The translations under genes were made by a program, and so were the position numbers. Shown here piece after piece: positions 28,805 through 37,013 of a stretch of 64,000 bases of DNA. The notes under the pieces are model-generated. The model did no database searches, was not told where the DNA came from, and saw only the letters and a program-made list of their open reading frames with translations. Source of the DNA: Gordonia bronchialis DSM 43247 (lineage in GTDB: Bacteria > Actinomycetota > Actinomycetes > Mycobacteriales > Mycobacteriaceae); contig NC_013441.1 of the NCBI RefSeq assembly GCF_000024785.1, positions 4,340,001-4,404,000 of the forward strand, given 5' to 3'. How positions within the stretch are numbered: the first letter of the stretch is position 1; each line of letters starts with the position of its first letter.

Positions 28805-29387
28805 GACCGAGATCGCCCAGCCCCAGCAACGACCGATAGGGCACCCCGAGCCCGTTGATCACCGCGTCGGCCCCGGTGTCCCGGTCGACCACGGTGGCCA
28901 CCCCGACGACAGTCGCGCCGGCCTCGCGTGCCGCCTCGACGGCGGTCGACGGGGAGGCCCCCGTCGTGGAGGTGTCCTCGACCACCAGCACCCGACGGCC
29001 CGCGATGTCGGGTCCTTCGATTCGCCGTTGCATACCATGGGTTTTCGCACTCTTGCGCACCACGAAGGTGTCGATCGCGCGGCCGTCGGCATGCATGATC
29101 GACGTCGCGACCGGATCGGCTCCGAGCGTGAGCCCGCCGACGGAGTCGTAATCCCAGTCGGCGGTCAGCTCGCGCATCAGCCGACCGATGAGCGGCGACG
29201 CCTCGTGGTGCAGGGTGGCCCGCCGGAGGTCGACGTAATAGTCGGCTTCCTTGCCCGACGACAACGTCACCTTCCCGTGCACGACGGCCAGTTCGCGCAC
29301 GAGCGCGGCGAGTCGCTGACGAGCGGATTCGTCCGGCACCGCACTCGGCGCCGACGACGGGGTGGCGGGCATGTCAGACCTACTCAC
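28797..29387 (-). CDS. pyrE: Orotate phosphoribosyltransferase
   Basis: Joins orotate to PRPP to form OMP in pyrimidine synthesis. About 190 residues, with the PRPP motif VLVVEDTSTTGASPSTAVEA, the catalytic loop RKSAKTHGMQRRIEG, and the N-terminal SSGKEADYYVDLR. Start is ambiguous: GTG at 29387 or the ATG five codons later (MPATPSS). Followed by the TrmH-type gene with an 8-bp overlap. Confidence 0.96.
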   Translation of the reverse strand: MSRSDMPATPSSAPSAVPDESARQRLAALVRELAVVHGKVTLSSGKEADYYVDLRRATLHHEASPLIGRLMRELTADWDYDSVGGLTLGADPVATSIMHADGRAIDTFVVRKSAKTHGMQRRIEGPDIAGRRVLVVEDTSTTGASPSTAVEAAREAGATVVGVATVVDRDTGADAVINGLGVPYRSLLGLGDLGLA

Positions 29388-29426
29388 TCTCGATGGTTGT
29401 GCGGGACGGAATCCGGGATGCAGCCG

Positions 29427-30434
29427 TCAGCCCCGGTGGCGGTTGGGTCGGTCCTCGCCGGCCTCGCCGCGTTCGGTGCCGCGCCGTACCGGCATCGGAC
29501 GGGGGCCGCGCGCTCCTCCGGTCGGACCCGCCGCCGGTCGGGGCGCCTCGGTTCTGGGCGTCTCGGTTCTGGGCGCCTCGACCCGGGAGTCCGTCCGCGG
29601 CGCGTCGGTGCGCGTCTTCTCGGCGCGCCCCTTTGCCAGGTCCGGTGGCGGGGTGCGGACCGTGGCGGGCGCCGCCGCGGTCGGCTCGTCACCACCCGGA
29701 ACGGCCGCGGCGCGGGCGCGACGCCCACGCTCTTTGTCACGCATGTGATCGGTCTTCTCGTCGGCCAGCTCGGCGCGCGTCGGCCCGTGTGGGTCCCGCG
29801 GATCCGGGGTGTCCTGGGGGTCGCGCATCGGCGGGAGCACCCGCAGCAGGTCGGCGAAGCGGCGCACCACGTCGAGGCCGGTGTTCAGTTCGCCGACGTC
29901 GTTGGTGAGCGGCATGGAGCCCAGTGCCCAGTTGCCCTCGTTCCACAGCACCTCGACAAAGGCCGGCGCCTTGTTGGCCAGCGCCACCATCCGGCGGTCG
30001 CACACCCGGCGGGCCACGTCAAGGTTGTTGGAGAACATCACTCGCGGTCCCATCGCACCGAGGAGTTCCACGTCTTCCTCGATCGGGGCGAGGACGTCCT
30101 CGTGGCGCAGGTCGATCACCACCGGTGACGGCCCGGCACGTCGAACGGCGACGACGGTGGCCGTGTCGACCAGGTCGAACACCACCGCCTCCACACCACC
30201 GTAATGCCCGAATGCGACATCGCGCACCGCGACGTGATCCGGCACATTCATGGTTGCGCGGTGAAAAACCTTGCGCAGCTTGGTATCCGACTCCCGGAAC
30301 TTGAAGTCGTGCTCATCGCCCCACACCGCTCGCTGGTGCCGGGCAACATTCGATCGCTGCCGGTCCAGCCACAGCAGGACGACCGCACCGGCGAGGGCCA
30401 GTGCAGCTATGACGAAGTAGACGATGGTGGTCAT
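29427..30434 (-). CDS. Membrane-anchored protein with charged disordered tail (Rv0383c-like position)
   Basis: A 335-residue protein with one N-terminal helix (IVYFVIAALALAGAVVLLWL), a folded domain of about 170 residues (VFHRATMNVPDHVAVRD through SMPLTNDVGELNTGL), and a C-terminal third rich in Pro, Arg, Glu and Ala, with an imprecise RTE(T)PRTEAPR repeat. No enzyme motif found. Its place beside pyrE matches Rv0383c. Role unknown. Confidence 0.75.
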   Translation of the reverse strand: MTTIVYFVIAALALAGAVVLLWLDRQRSNVARHQRAVWGDEHDFKFRESDTKLRKVFHRATMNVPDHVAVRDVAFGHYGGVEAVVFDLVDTATVVAVRRAGPSPVVIDLRHEDVLAPIEEDVELLGAMGPRVMFSNNLDVARRVCDRRMVALANKAPAFVEVLWNEGNWALGSMPLTNDVGELNTGLDVVRRFADLLRVLPPMRDPQDTPDPRDPHGPTRAELADEKTDHMRDKERGRRARAAAVPGGDEPTAAAPATVRTPPPDLAKGRAEKTRTDAPRTDSRVEAPRTETPRTEAPRPAAGPTGGARGPRPMPVRRGTERGEAGEDRPNRHRG

Positions 30435-30489
30435 CGCGCTACAGCCTACTATCGACGCCGCTCTCAGCTGCGCCGACGACCCGCCGAAC

Positions 30490-31488
30490 TCAGCGGGTCA
30501 CATACCCGCGCTGTTTGTCCACAACATTGGACAGCGCCCGATCGAGTCCGATCCCGCCGGATTCCCGGTATTTCCGCAGGTTGTCGAGTACCTGGTCGGC
30601 GAGGGAGTCGCGCCAGCCGAGGACATCGCCACTCATGTGTGCCGAGATCGCGACGTTCGGCAGGTCCCAGAGTCCGCTGTCCGGCGACAGCGGCTCGTCG
30701 ACGAACACGTCGAGCGACGCGGCCGCGGGCGTGCCCGCTTTCAGTGCCGCCACCAGCGCCGGCTCGTCCACCAGTTGCCCCCGGCCGACGTTGATCAGGT
30801 GCGCCCCGGGTTTCATCGCCGCCAGTACCCGGGCGTCGACCATCTGATCGGTCTGCGGCGTCAGCGGGGCCAGCAGGATCACGTTGTCGAAGTCGCCCAC
30901 ATGCGCGGCCAGATCGGCGGTTGCGATGACGTCGCCGAAGTCCGGGTCGCCGGTCCGTGCGGTTCGGCCCGCCCCGGTGACGCGCATCCCCACCGCGGTC
31001 AGCAGCCGTGCGGTCGCCCGGCCGATCCCGCCGGTGCCGACCACCAGCGCCGAGCTCTGCCCGGTCAGCGTCGTCTCGCGATGCCGCCACCGATGCTCGC
31101 CCTGCAACGCCATCGACTCGTGTAATCGCTTGTCCCGCGCCAGGATCGACGCCAGGACGAATTCCGCGATCGGCTGGTCGAAGACGCCGCTCGCGTTGGT
31201 GACCACCACATCGGAGGACACCAGATCGTCGAAGAGCAGCGAGTCGACACCCGCCGCGCACACATGTACCCACCGCAACGACGCCGTGGGATCACCCCAG
31301 TTCTCGGCGAGGGAGCGCGAGAAGAAGTCCCACAAGACGAGGATGTCGGCGCCGGGAAGCTCATCCGCCAGCGTGTCGGCGGTGGCATGCCGAACCCGGG
31401 CAAGGTCCTCGATGTAGGCCAGGTTGCCCGGGGGCGCCACTTCGTCGGCGCCGAGAAGGACCAGAACGGGATCTGCGTCGGAAGCCAT
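30490..31488 (-). CDS. D-isomer-specific 2-hydroxyacid dehydrogenase
   Basis: NAD-dependent oxidoreductase of about 332 residues interconverting a 2-hydroxy acid and a 2-oxo acid. It has the Rossmann motif VVGTGGIGRATARL and the catalytic triad: Arg in NVGRGQLVDE, Glu in DVFVDEPL and His in VAISAHMSG. I chose ATG 31488 (MASDADPVLV); a start at 31524 would lie within the palindromic operator. Divergent from the DJ-1/MarR operon across that operator, so probably under the same repressor. Substrate unknown. Confidence 0.9.
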   Translation of the reverse strand: MASDADPVLVLLGADEVAPPGNLAYIEDLARVRHATADTLADELPGADILVLWDFFSRSLAENWGDPTASLRWVHVCAAGVDSLLFDDLVSSDVVVTNASGVFDQPIAEFVLASILARDKRLHESMALQGEHRWRHRETTLTGQSSALVVGTGGIGRATARLLTAVGMRVTGAGRTARTGDPDFGDVIATADLAAHVGDFDNVILLAPLTPQTDQMVDARVLAAMKPGAHLINVGRGQLVDEPALVAALKAGTPAAASLDVFVDEPLSPDSGLWDLPNVAISAHMSGDVLGWRDSLADQVLDNLRKYRESGGIGLDRALSNVVDKQRGYVTR

Positions 31489-31515
31489 CACGGCCCACTG
31501 TAGCCAACGGTCCAT

Positions 31516-31551
31516 TGACAGCATTCGGTCAATTATGACAGAATGCTGTCA
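31516..31551. promoter_or_regulatory. 36-bp palindromic operator, probably for the MarR regulator
   Basis: Outer arms TGACAGCATTC and GAATGCTGTCA are perfect inverted repeats; the interior holds a second dyad, GTCA-ATTA-TGAC. It lies between the divergent 2-hydroxyacid dehydrogenase and the DJ-1/MarR operon, 21 bp from the DJ-1 ATG. Placement and size fit a two-dimer MarR-type operator that also represses its own gene. Confidence 0.7.
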
Positions 31552-31572
31552 TATCCGATGAAGGAGCGCATC

Positions 31573-32181
31573 ATGCCCACCGTTCACCTCGCCCTGTACG
31601 ACACACTCGCCGACTGGGAGTTCGGGTTCGTCGCCGCCGGCATCAACAACCCGCAGTACCAGCGCGAACCGGGATCACATCGCATCGTCACCCTCGGAGT
31701 CTCCCGCGCCCCCGTGCGCACCATCGGCGGTCTGACGCTGGTCCCCGGCGTCACGCTCGACGACGTCGATCCCACCGAGAGCGCCATGCTGGTCATGCCC
31801 GGCGCCCAGAGCTGGGAGGACGGCAACGTTGAGTTCGTCGACGCGGCCCGCCGCTGGGCCGACGCCGGGGTGCCGGTGGCCGGCATCTGCGGCGCGACCC
31901 TCGGCCTCGCACGCAGCGGACTGCTCGATGATCGGCGCCACACCAGCAACGCACCGGAACAACTCACACCGACGGGGTATGCGGGTGCCGACCACTACGT
32001 CGACGCCCCGGCCGTCACCGACCGCGGGGTCATCACCGCCGCCGCCGTCGCGCCGGTCGAGTTCGCCCGCGAGGTCTTCGCCCTGCTCGACATCTACGAG
32101 CCGGCTGTCCTCGACGCCTGGTGGCGGCTCTATGGCCTCAAGGATCCGTCCGGCTTCTACGCACTGGCTGCCGATCGATGA
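31573..32181 (+). CDS. DJ-1/PfpI family protein
   Basis: A 202-residue class I glutamine-amidotransferase-like protein. The nucleophile elbow is GICGATLGLA with its reactive cysteine, and the companion glutamate is in LADWEFGFV. Members act as glyoxalases, peptidases or stress chaperones. ATG 31573 is preceded by AAGGAG; an upstream ATG at 31543 falls inside the operator. Overlaps the MarR start by 4 bp. Confidence 0.87.
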   Translation: MPTVHLALYDTLADWEFGFVAAGINNPQYQREPGSHRIVTLGVSRAPVRTIGGLTLVPGVTLDDVDPTESAMLVMPGAQSWEDGNVEFVDAARRWADAGVPVAGICGATLGLARSGLLDDRRHTSNAPEQLTPTGYAGADHYVDAPAVTDRGVITAAAVAPVEFAREVFALLDIYEPAVLDAWWRLYGLKDPSGFYALAADR

Positions 32182-32621
32182 CGGAACACCAACGCCTGCT
32201 GTCTGATTCGGCACTCACCGTATTCCGGCTCAACGGACAGTTCCTCGCGCTGGCGGAGAGTCTGGCGCAACCGGTCGGACTCACCGCAACCCGCTGGCAG
32301 GTGCTCGGTGCAGTCATCGACACCCCGCTGACCGTCTCCGACATCGCGCGCTCCATGGGCATCACCCGCCAGAGCGTGCAGCGCACCGCCGACCTCCTCG
32401 TCGCCGACGGGCTCCTCACCTACCGCGACAACCCCGCGCACCGACGCGCCAAACTCGTCGCGATCACCGACGACGGCCGAGCCGCCAACGACGCCATCGG
32501 CCCCGCCCACCGGATCGTCGCCGACCGCCTGGCCTCGATCCTCGGGGACCAGCGATGGCAGCAGGCCCTCGATGCTCTGCACGACCTCAGTGCGGCCCTC
32601 GACGCCCACCCAGTAGCGTGA
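32178..32621 (+). CDS. MarR-family transcriptional regulator
   Basis: A 147-residue winged-helix repressor. The recognition region is LTVSDIARSMGITRQSVQRTADLLVADGLL and the wing is YRDNPAHRRAKLVAITDDGR. The ATG overlaps the DJ-1 stop, so both are made together. It most likely binds the palindrome at 31516-31551 and responds to a small electrophile or aromatic ligand, both typical for the family. Confidence 0.92.
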   Translation: MTEHQRLLSDSALTVFRLNGQFLALAESLAQPVGLTATRWQVLGAVIDTPLTVSDIARSMGITRQSVQRTADLLVADGLLTYRDNPAHRRAKLVAITDDGRAANDAIGPAHRIVADRLASILGDQRWQQALDALHDLSAALDAHPVA

Positions 32622-32653
32622 GCCGCTACCCCCTCCCACCTGCACCGACGTCG

Positions 32654-32673
32654 AATTGTTGACAATCCGACAA
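32654..32673. promoter_or_regulatory. GntR-type operator, site 1
   Basis: AATTGTTGACAATC followed by CGACAA, ending 20 bp before the class III aminotransferase start. The dyad ATTGT-TG-ACAAT is FadR-subfamily GntR in style. Nineteen bases (ATTGTTGACAATCCGACAA) are identical to site 3 at 59495-59513. Confidence 0.72.
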
Positions 32674-32693
32674 ACTAGCGTCACCGTGGACCC

Positions 32694-34025
32694 ATGACCG
32701 CCGGCCTCCGCGAACCGAATCCGCGTGTCACCGACACCGCACCCAGCCACCGCCAGACCGCATCGCTGAGTCCGCTGCTCAAACAGGCGACGCCGGTGGT
32801 CGTCGACCATGCGCTGGGCTCCTGGATCCACGGCACCGACGGCAACGATTACCTCGACTTCACCACCGGGATCGGCGTCACCAGCACCGGGCACTGTCAC
32901 CCACGGGTGGTTGCGGCGGCACAAGCCCAGTGCGCCAAAGTGATTCACGCGCAGTACACGACGGTCATGCATCCGCCGCTGCTCGAACTCACCGAACGCC
33001 TCGGTGGCGTCCTGCCCACGGGACTCGACTCGGTGTTCTACGCCAACTCCGGCTCCGAGGCGGTCGAGGCCGCGATCCGTCTCGCGCGGATGGCAACCGC
33101 CCGGCCCAACATCATCGTCTTCCAGGGCGGATTCCACGGCCGCACGGTCGCCGCGGCAAGCCTCACCACCGCCGGCACCCGCTTCTCGGCCGGCTTCTCA
33201 CCGCTGATGGGCGGTGTGCACATGGCCCCGTTCCCCTACGCCTTCCGGTACGGCTGGGACACCGATACCGCAGTCGACTTCGCGCTACGCGAGCTCGATT
33301 ACCTCCTGCAGTCGCGCGTCGCCCCCAACGACACCGCGGCCTTCCTCATCGAACCCGTCCTCGGCGACGGCGGCTACCTGCCCACCCCGCCGCGCTTCCT
33401 CGCCGGCCTCCGTGAGCGCGCCGACGCCCACGGCATCCTGCTGATCCTCGACGAGGTGCAGGCCGGTTTCGGACGCACCGGCCGCTTCTGGGGTCATCAG
33501 CACGCCGACGGCCTGATCCCCGACATCCTCATCACCGCAAAGGGACTCGCCTCCGGCTTCCCCATCTCCGCGATCGCCGCGCCCGCCGAGATCATGAGCA
33601 AGGCGTGGCCGGGTTCACAGGGCGGCACCTACGGCGGTAATGCGGTGGCCGCCGCCGCGGCGATCGCCACCCTCGACGTCATCGAGGACGAGGGACTCGT
33701 CGAGAACGCCCGCATCCGCGGGGAGCAGATGCTCGACGGTTTACGGACGGTCACAGCACCTTTCGCCCAGATCGGCGACGTCCGCGGCCTGGGCCTGATG
33801 GCCGGGATCGAGTTCGTCACCACCGACGCGACCGGCGTCCGGACACCCGACGCCGCCGCGGCGCTGGCCGTCCAGCAGGCCACCACCACACACGGCCTGC
33901 TGACCCTGACCTGCGGGCCGGCCGGCAATGTCGTCCGCCTGATCCCGGCACTCGTGGTCACCGCCGACGAAATCGACCTGGGCGTCTCACGTTTCGCAGC
34001 CGCACTCGCGACAGTCCTCGGCTAG
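32694..34025 (+). CDS. Class III PLP-dependent aminotransferase
   Basis: A 443-residue omega-aminotransferase of the GabT/DoeD type. Motifs: NSGSEAVEAAIRLAR, the phosphate/ring-binding GGFHGRTVAA, LILDEVQAGFGRTG, and the PLP lysine in ITAKGLASGFP. It would convert a terminal amine (4-aminobutyrate, diaminobutyrate or similar) to an aldehyde. It opens the plus-strand operon, 6 bp before the FAD/Fe-S gene, and the GntR site lies right before it. The aldehyde dehydrogenase two genes on would take its product. Confidence 0.93.
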   Translation: MTAGLREPNPRVTDTAPSHRQTASLSPLLKQATPVVVDHALGSWIHGTDGNDYLDFTTGIGVTSTGHCHPRVVAAAQAQCAKVIHAQYTTVMHPPLLELTERLGGVLPTGLDSVFYANSGSEAVEAAIRLARMATARPNIIVFQGGFHGRTVAAASLTTAGTRFSAGFSPLMGGVHMAPFPYAFRYGWDTDTAVDFALRELDYLLQSRVAPNDTAAFLIEPVLGDGGYLPTPPRFLAGLRERADAHGILLILDEVQAGFGRTGRFWGHQHADGLIPDILITAKGLASGFPISAIAAPAEIMSKAWPGSQGGTYGGNAVAAAAAIATLDVIEDEGLVENARIRGEQMLDGLRTVTAPFAQIGDVRGLGLMAGIEFVTTDATGVRTPDAAAALAVQQATTTHGLLTLTCGPAGNVVRLIPALVVTADEIDLGVSRFAAALATVLG

Positions 34026-34031
34026 GCTGCG

Positions 34032-37013
34032 GTGGGCATCGCGACCGACCTGCGCGACCTCGGCGTCGACGCCGACGATTCCACTCGACGCCTCGCCGAA
34101 TACTCCTACGACGCCTCCAACTACCGAATCCCGCCACAAGCGGTGGTGTTTCCGCGGTCGACCGCAGATGTCGTGACCGTCCTGCGCCACTGTCATGCGC
34201 ACGAGGTGCCGGTGACCGCACGCGGTGGGGGAACGTCCATGGGCGGCAACGCCATCGGCCCCGGCGTCGTCCTCGATCTGTCCCGGCACATGAATCGAGT
34301 GCTCGACGTCGATGCCGAAACATGTACCGCAGTGGCCGAAACCGGCGTCGTCCTCACCACCCTGGCCGCACATGCACGCGCGGTCACCGGCGACGCGCTC
34401 ACCTTTGCGCCCGACCCGTCGTCGGCGTCACGCGCGACGCTCGGTGGCGCGATCGGCAACGACGCCTGCGGAAATCACTCGGTCCGGTACGGACGCACCA
34501 GTGATCATGTGATCGAACTGGACCTCGTCACCGCCGACGGGCATGCGCTGACCGCCACCCGCACCGGACTGCATGCCACCGACGCCGACGACCGGGCCGC
34601 CGTCACCCGGGCCACCGAGATCACCACGGCACTCCGGGAACTCACCGCGGCCAATCTCGCGATGTTCCGCACCGCTCTGGAAACCATTCCCCGCCAGGTG
34701 TCCGGCTACCATCTCGGTAAACTGCTGCCGGAGAACGGCTTCGACGTCGCGCGAGCCCTCGTGGGGACCGAGGGGACCTGTGCCGTCATCATCTCGGCCC
34801 GCGTCCGCCTGGTTCCGGTGGCCACCTCCGCGCTGTTGTTGTGCGTCGGCTATCACTCACCGTCGGACGCCGCGCGGGACGTTCCCGCCATCCTGCCGTT
34901 CGCGCCGTCTGCCATCGAGGGCATCGACCGCAAGATCGTGGCCACCATGGCCGCGCGCCGCGGACCAGACACGGTGGCCGGCCTCCCCGACGGCTCGGCC
35001 TGGCTGTTCATCGATGTCGACGAACAGAGCGCCGCAGCACAATCCGAGAACGATGTATCGGCCACCGCGAAACGTCTTCTCGACCATCTGCGCGGCGAGG
35101 GCCGGATGATCGAGGCGACCGTGGTCGACGACCCGGTGCGCCGCAAGGCGCTCTGGCGGGTCCGCGAAGACGGCGCCGGCCTGTCCTCGCGGCTCGCCGA
35201 TCCCGACGACGAGAACGTCGGCAGCGGTTACGAATCGTGGCCCGGTTGGGAGGACGCCGCCGTCGCGCCCGACCGCCTCGCCGACTACCTCGACGACTTC
35301 GCCGAACTCCTCGACGCGCACGGCCTCGAAGGGGTCATGTACGGGCATTTCGGCGCCGGGTGCATGCACGTCCGCATCACCTTCGATCTGCGCACCGCGG
35401 CAGGTCGTGCCGCAATGGGCAGATTCTGCACCGAGGCAGCCGAACTCGTGGTCGCCCATGGTGGCTCGCTCTCCGGCGAACACGGTGACGGCCGCGCCCG
35501 GTCCGCGCTGTTGCCGATCATGTACTCCCCCGAGATGCTGCGTGCCTTCGCCGAATTCAAGCGCATCTGGGATCCGCGCGGCACTCTCAACCCGGGCAGC
35601 ATCGTCGACCCGCCTCCCATCACTGCCGACCTCGCCTTGGCCGACGTTCCGAACCGCCACTGGCCCACCGCATTTCTGGGAGTGCCGGCGACGAACCCAC
35701 CACCGCCCCCTGAGCTGCGAGGAGCGCCAGCGACGAGCCTCGAAGGGCCCGACCCCTTCGTCCACGCCGTCCAGGGCTGCATCGGGGTCGGCCGGTGTCG
35801 CACCACCTCCGGCGGCGTGATGTGCCCCAGTTACCGCGCGACCCGGGACGAGAAGGACTCCACCCGCGGCCGCGCGCGGGTACTGCAGGACATGGTGCGC
35901 ACCGCGCCGACGGTCGAGAAGGGCTGGCGGTCAGCCGACGTCGCCGACGCACTGGACCTGTGCCTGTCCTGCAAGGCGTGTTCGAGCGACTGCCCCACCG
36001 GTGTGGACATGGCCACCTACAAGTCAGAATTCCTCGATCACCACTACCGTCATCGGCTTCGGCCGCTGTCGCACTATTCGCTGGGCTGGATGCCGGCGTG
36101 GTTGTCGGCGGCGAGCCTCGCCGCACCGCTGATCAACCGGACACTGTCGTCCCGGCTGGGTGTGCTTTCGGCCCGTGCGGGCGGGATCGATCCGCGACGT
36201 TCCATGCCGCACTTCGCTTCTCGCGCCGATCGTCGGGTACTGCGGGAGCTGACACCGTTGTCTCCAGAGGCCGACACGGTGCTGTTCGTCGACTCGTTCA
36301 CCAAGGCGTTCCGGCCACACGTCGCGACCGACACTGCTTCGGTGCTCGGGTCCACCGGAGACAGCGTCGGCTGTTCGCCCGACAACTGCTGCGGGCTCAC
36401 CTGGATCTCCACCGGACAACTGCACCATGCCCGAAAAGTACTCCAGCGCACCGCAACAGCACTCGACGACGGCACCGACCGTCCCATCGTCGTGCCGGAA
36501 CCGAGTTGCGCCGCGGCGCTGCGCAAGGATCTGCCGGAACTGGTCAAGACCGATGCCGCACACCGCGTGTCCCGACGGGTCCACAGCTTCGCGTCCTACC
36601 TTCCGACGCTGATCGCCGCCGGCTGGCAGCCCACCGACCTGCCTCGGGAGGTCACCCTGCAAACGCACTGTCACGAGTACGCCGTCTTCGGCGCTTCGAC
36701 CGGCCGGGCGGCACTCGAGTCCCTCGGCATCGCGGTCCACAACGCCGAGGGATGTTGCGGTGTCGCAGGCAACTTCGGCTTCGAGCGCGGCCACTACGAG
36801 GTGAGCATGGCGGTCGCCGAGAATGCCCTCGCACCCGCGCTGCGCGCCGACCCCGCCCGCCCCGTCATCACCGACGGCTTCAGCTGCGCCATGTCAGTCG
36901 ACCATCTGAGCAGCGTCGAATCGGCCCTCGCCGACACCCGCGGCGTCCACCTCGCCGAGCTCCTCACCTCCTTCGCCACAACGCAATCCCTCACGAAAGG
37001 ACCCCGACCATGA
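34032..37013 (+). CDS. FAD-linked oxidase fused to Fe-S and CCG domains (YdiJ-like)
   Basis: A 993-residue fusion. First comes a PCMH-type FAD domain (VTARGGGTSMGGNAIGPGVVL, then GGAIGNDACGNHSVRYG) with an oxidase C-terminal domain (SGEHGDGRARS). Then ferredoxin-type cysteines (CIGVGRC...CPSY and CLSCKACSSDCP) and two CCG motifs (DNCCGLTWISTGQ and EGCCGVAGNFGFE). It resembles E. coli YdiJ, a D-2-hydroxyglutarate dehydrogenase, in size and order. It should oxidise a 2-hydroxy acid and pass electrons to the membrane. The linker at about 559-573 is encoded by a dispersed repeat (35708-35748). GTG start. Confidence 0.92.
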   Translation: MGIATDLRDLGVDADDSTRRLAEYSYDASNYRIPPQAVVFPRSTADVVTVLRHCHAHEVPVTARGGGTSMGGNAIGPGVVLDLSRHMNRVLDVDAETCTAVAETGVVLTTLAAHARAVTGDALTFAPDPSSASRATLGGAIGNDACGNHSVRYGRTSDHVIELDLVTADGHALTATRTGLHATDADDRAAVTRATEITTALRELTAANLAMFRTALETIPRQVSGYHLGKLLPENGFDVARALVGTEGTCAVIISARVRLVPVATSALLLCVGYHSPSDAARDVPAILPFAPSAIEGIDRKIVATMAARRGPDTVAGLPDGSAWLFIDVDEQSAAAQSENDVSATAKRLLDHLRGEGRMIEATVVDDPVRRKALWRVREDGAGLSSRLADPDDENVGSGYESWPGWEDAAVAPDRLADYLDDFAELLDAHGLEGVMYGHFGAGCMHVRITFDLRTAAGRAAMGRFCTEAAELVVAHGGSLSGEHGDGRARSALLPIMYSPEMLRAFAEFKRIWDPRGTLNPGSIVDPPPITADLALADVPNRHWPTAFLGVPATNPPPPPELRGAPATSLEGPDPFVHAVQGCIGVGRCRTTSGGVMCPSYRATRDEKDSTRGRARVLQDMVRTAPTVEKGWRSADVADALDLCLSCKACSSDCPTGVDMATYKSEFLDHHYRHRLRPLSHYSLGWMPAWLSAASLAAPLINRTLSSRLGVLSARAGGIDPRRSMPHFASRADRRVLRELTPLSPEADTVLFVDSFTKAFRPHVATDTASVLGSTGDSVGCSPDNCCGLTWISTGQLHHARKVLQRTATALDDGTDRPIVVPEPSCAAALRKDLPELVKTDAAHRVSRRVHSFASYLPTLIAAGWQPTDLPREVTLQTHCHEYAVFGASTGRAALESLGIAVHNAEGCCGVAGNFGFERGHYEVSMAVAENALAPALRADPARPVITDGFSCAMSVDHLSSVESALADTRGVHLAELLTSFATTQSLTKGPRP
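35708..35748. repeat. Dispersed repeat, family A, inside a coding sequence
   Basis: CCCTGAGCTGCGAGGAGCGC followed by GCGACGAGCCTCGAAGGG. The outer parts match the units at 45393-45460 (CCCTGAGGTGCGAGC...GCGAGCC...CGAAGGG). It keeps the reading frame and encodes a flexible linker between the FAD and Fe-S parts of the oxidoreductase. Confidence 0.65.
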
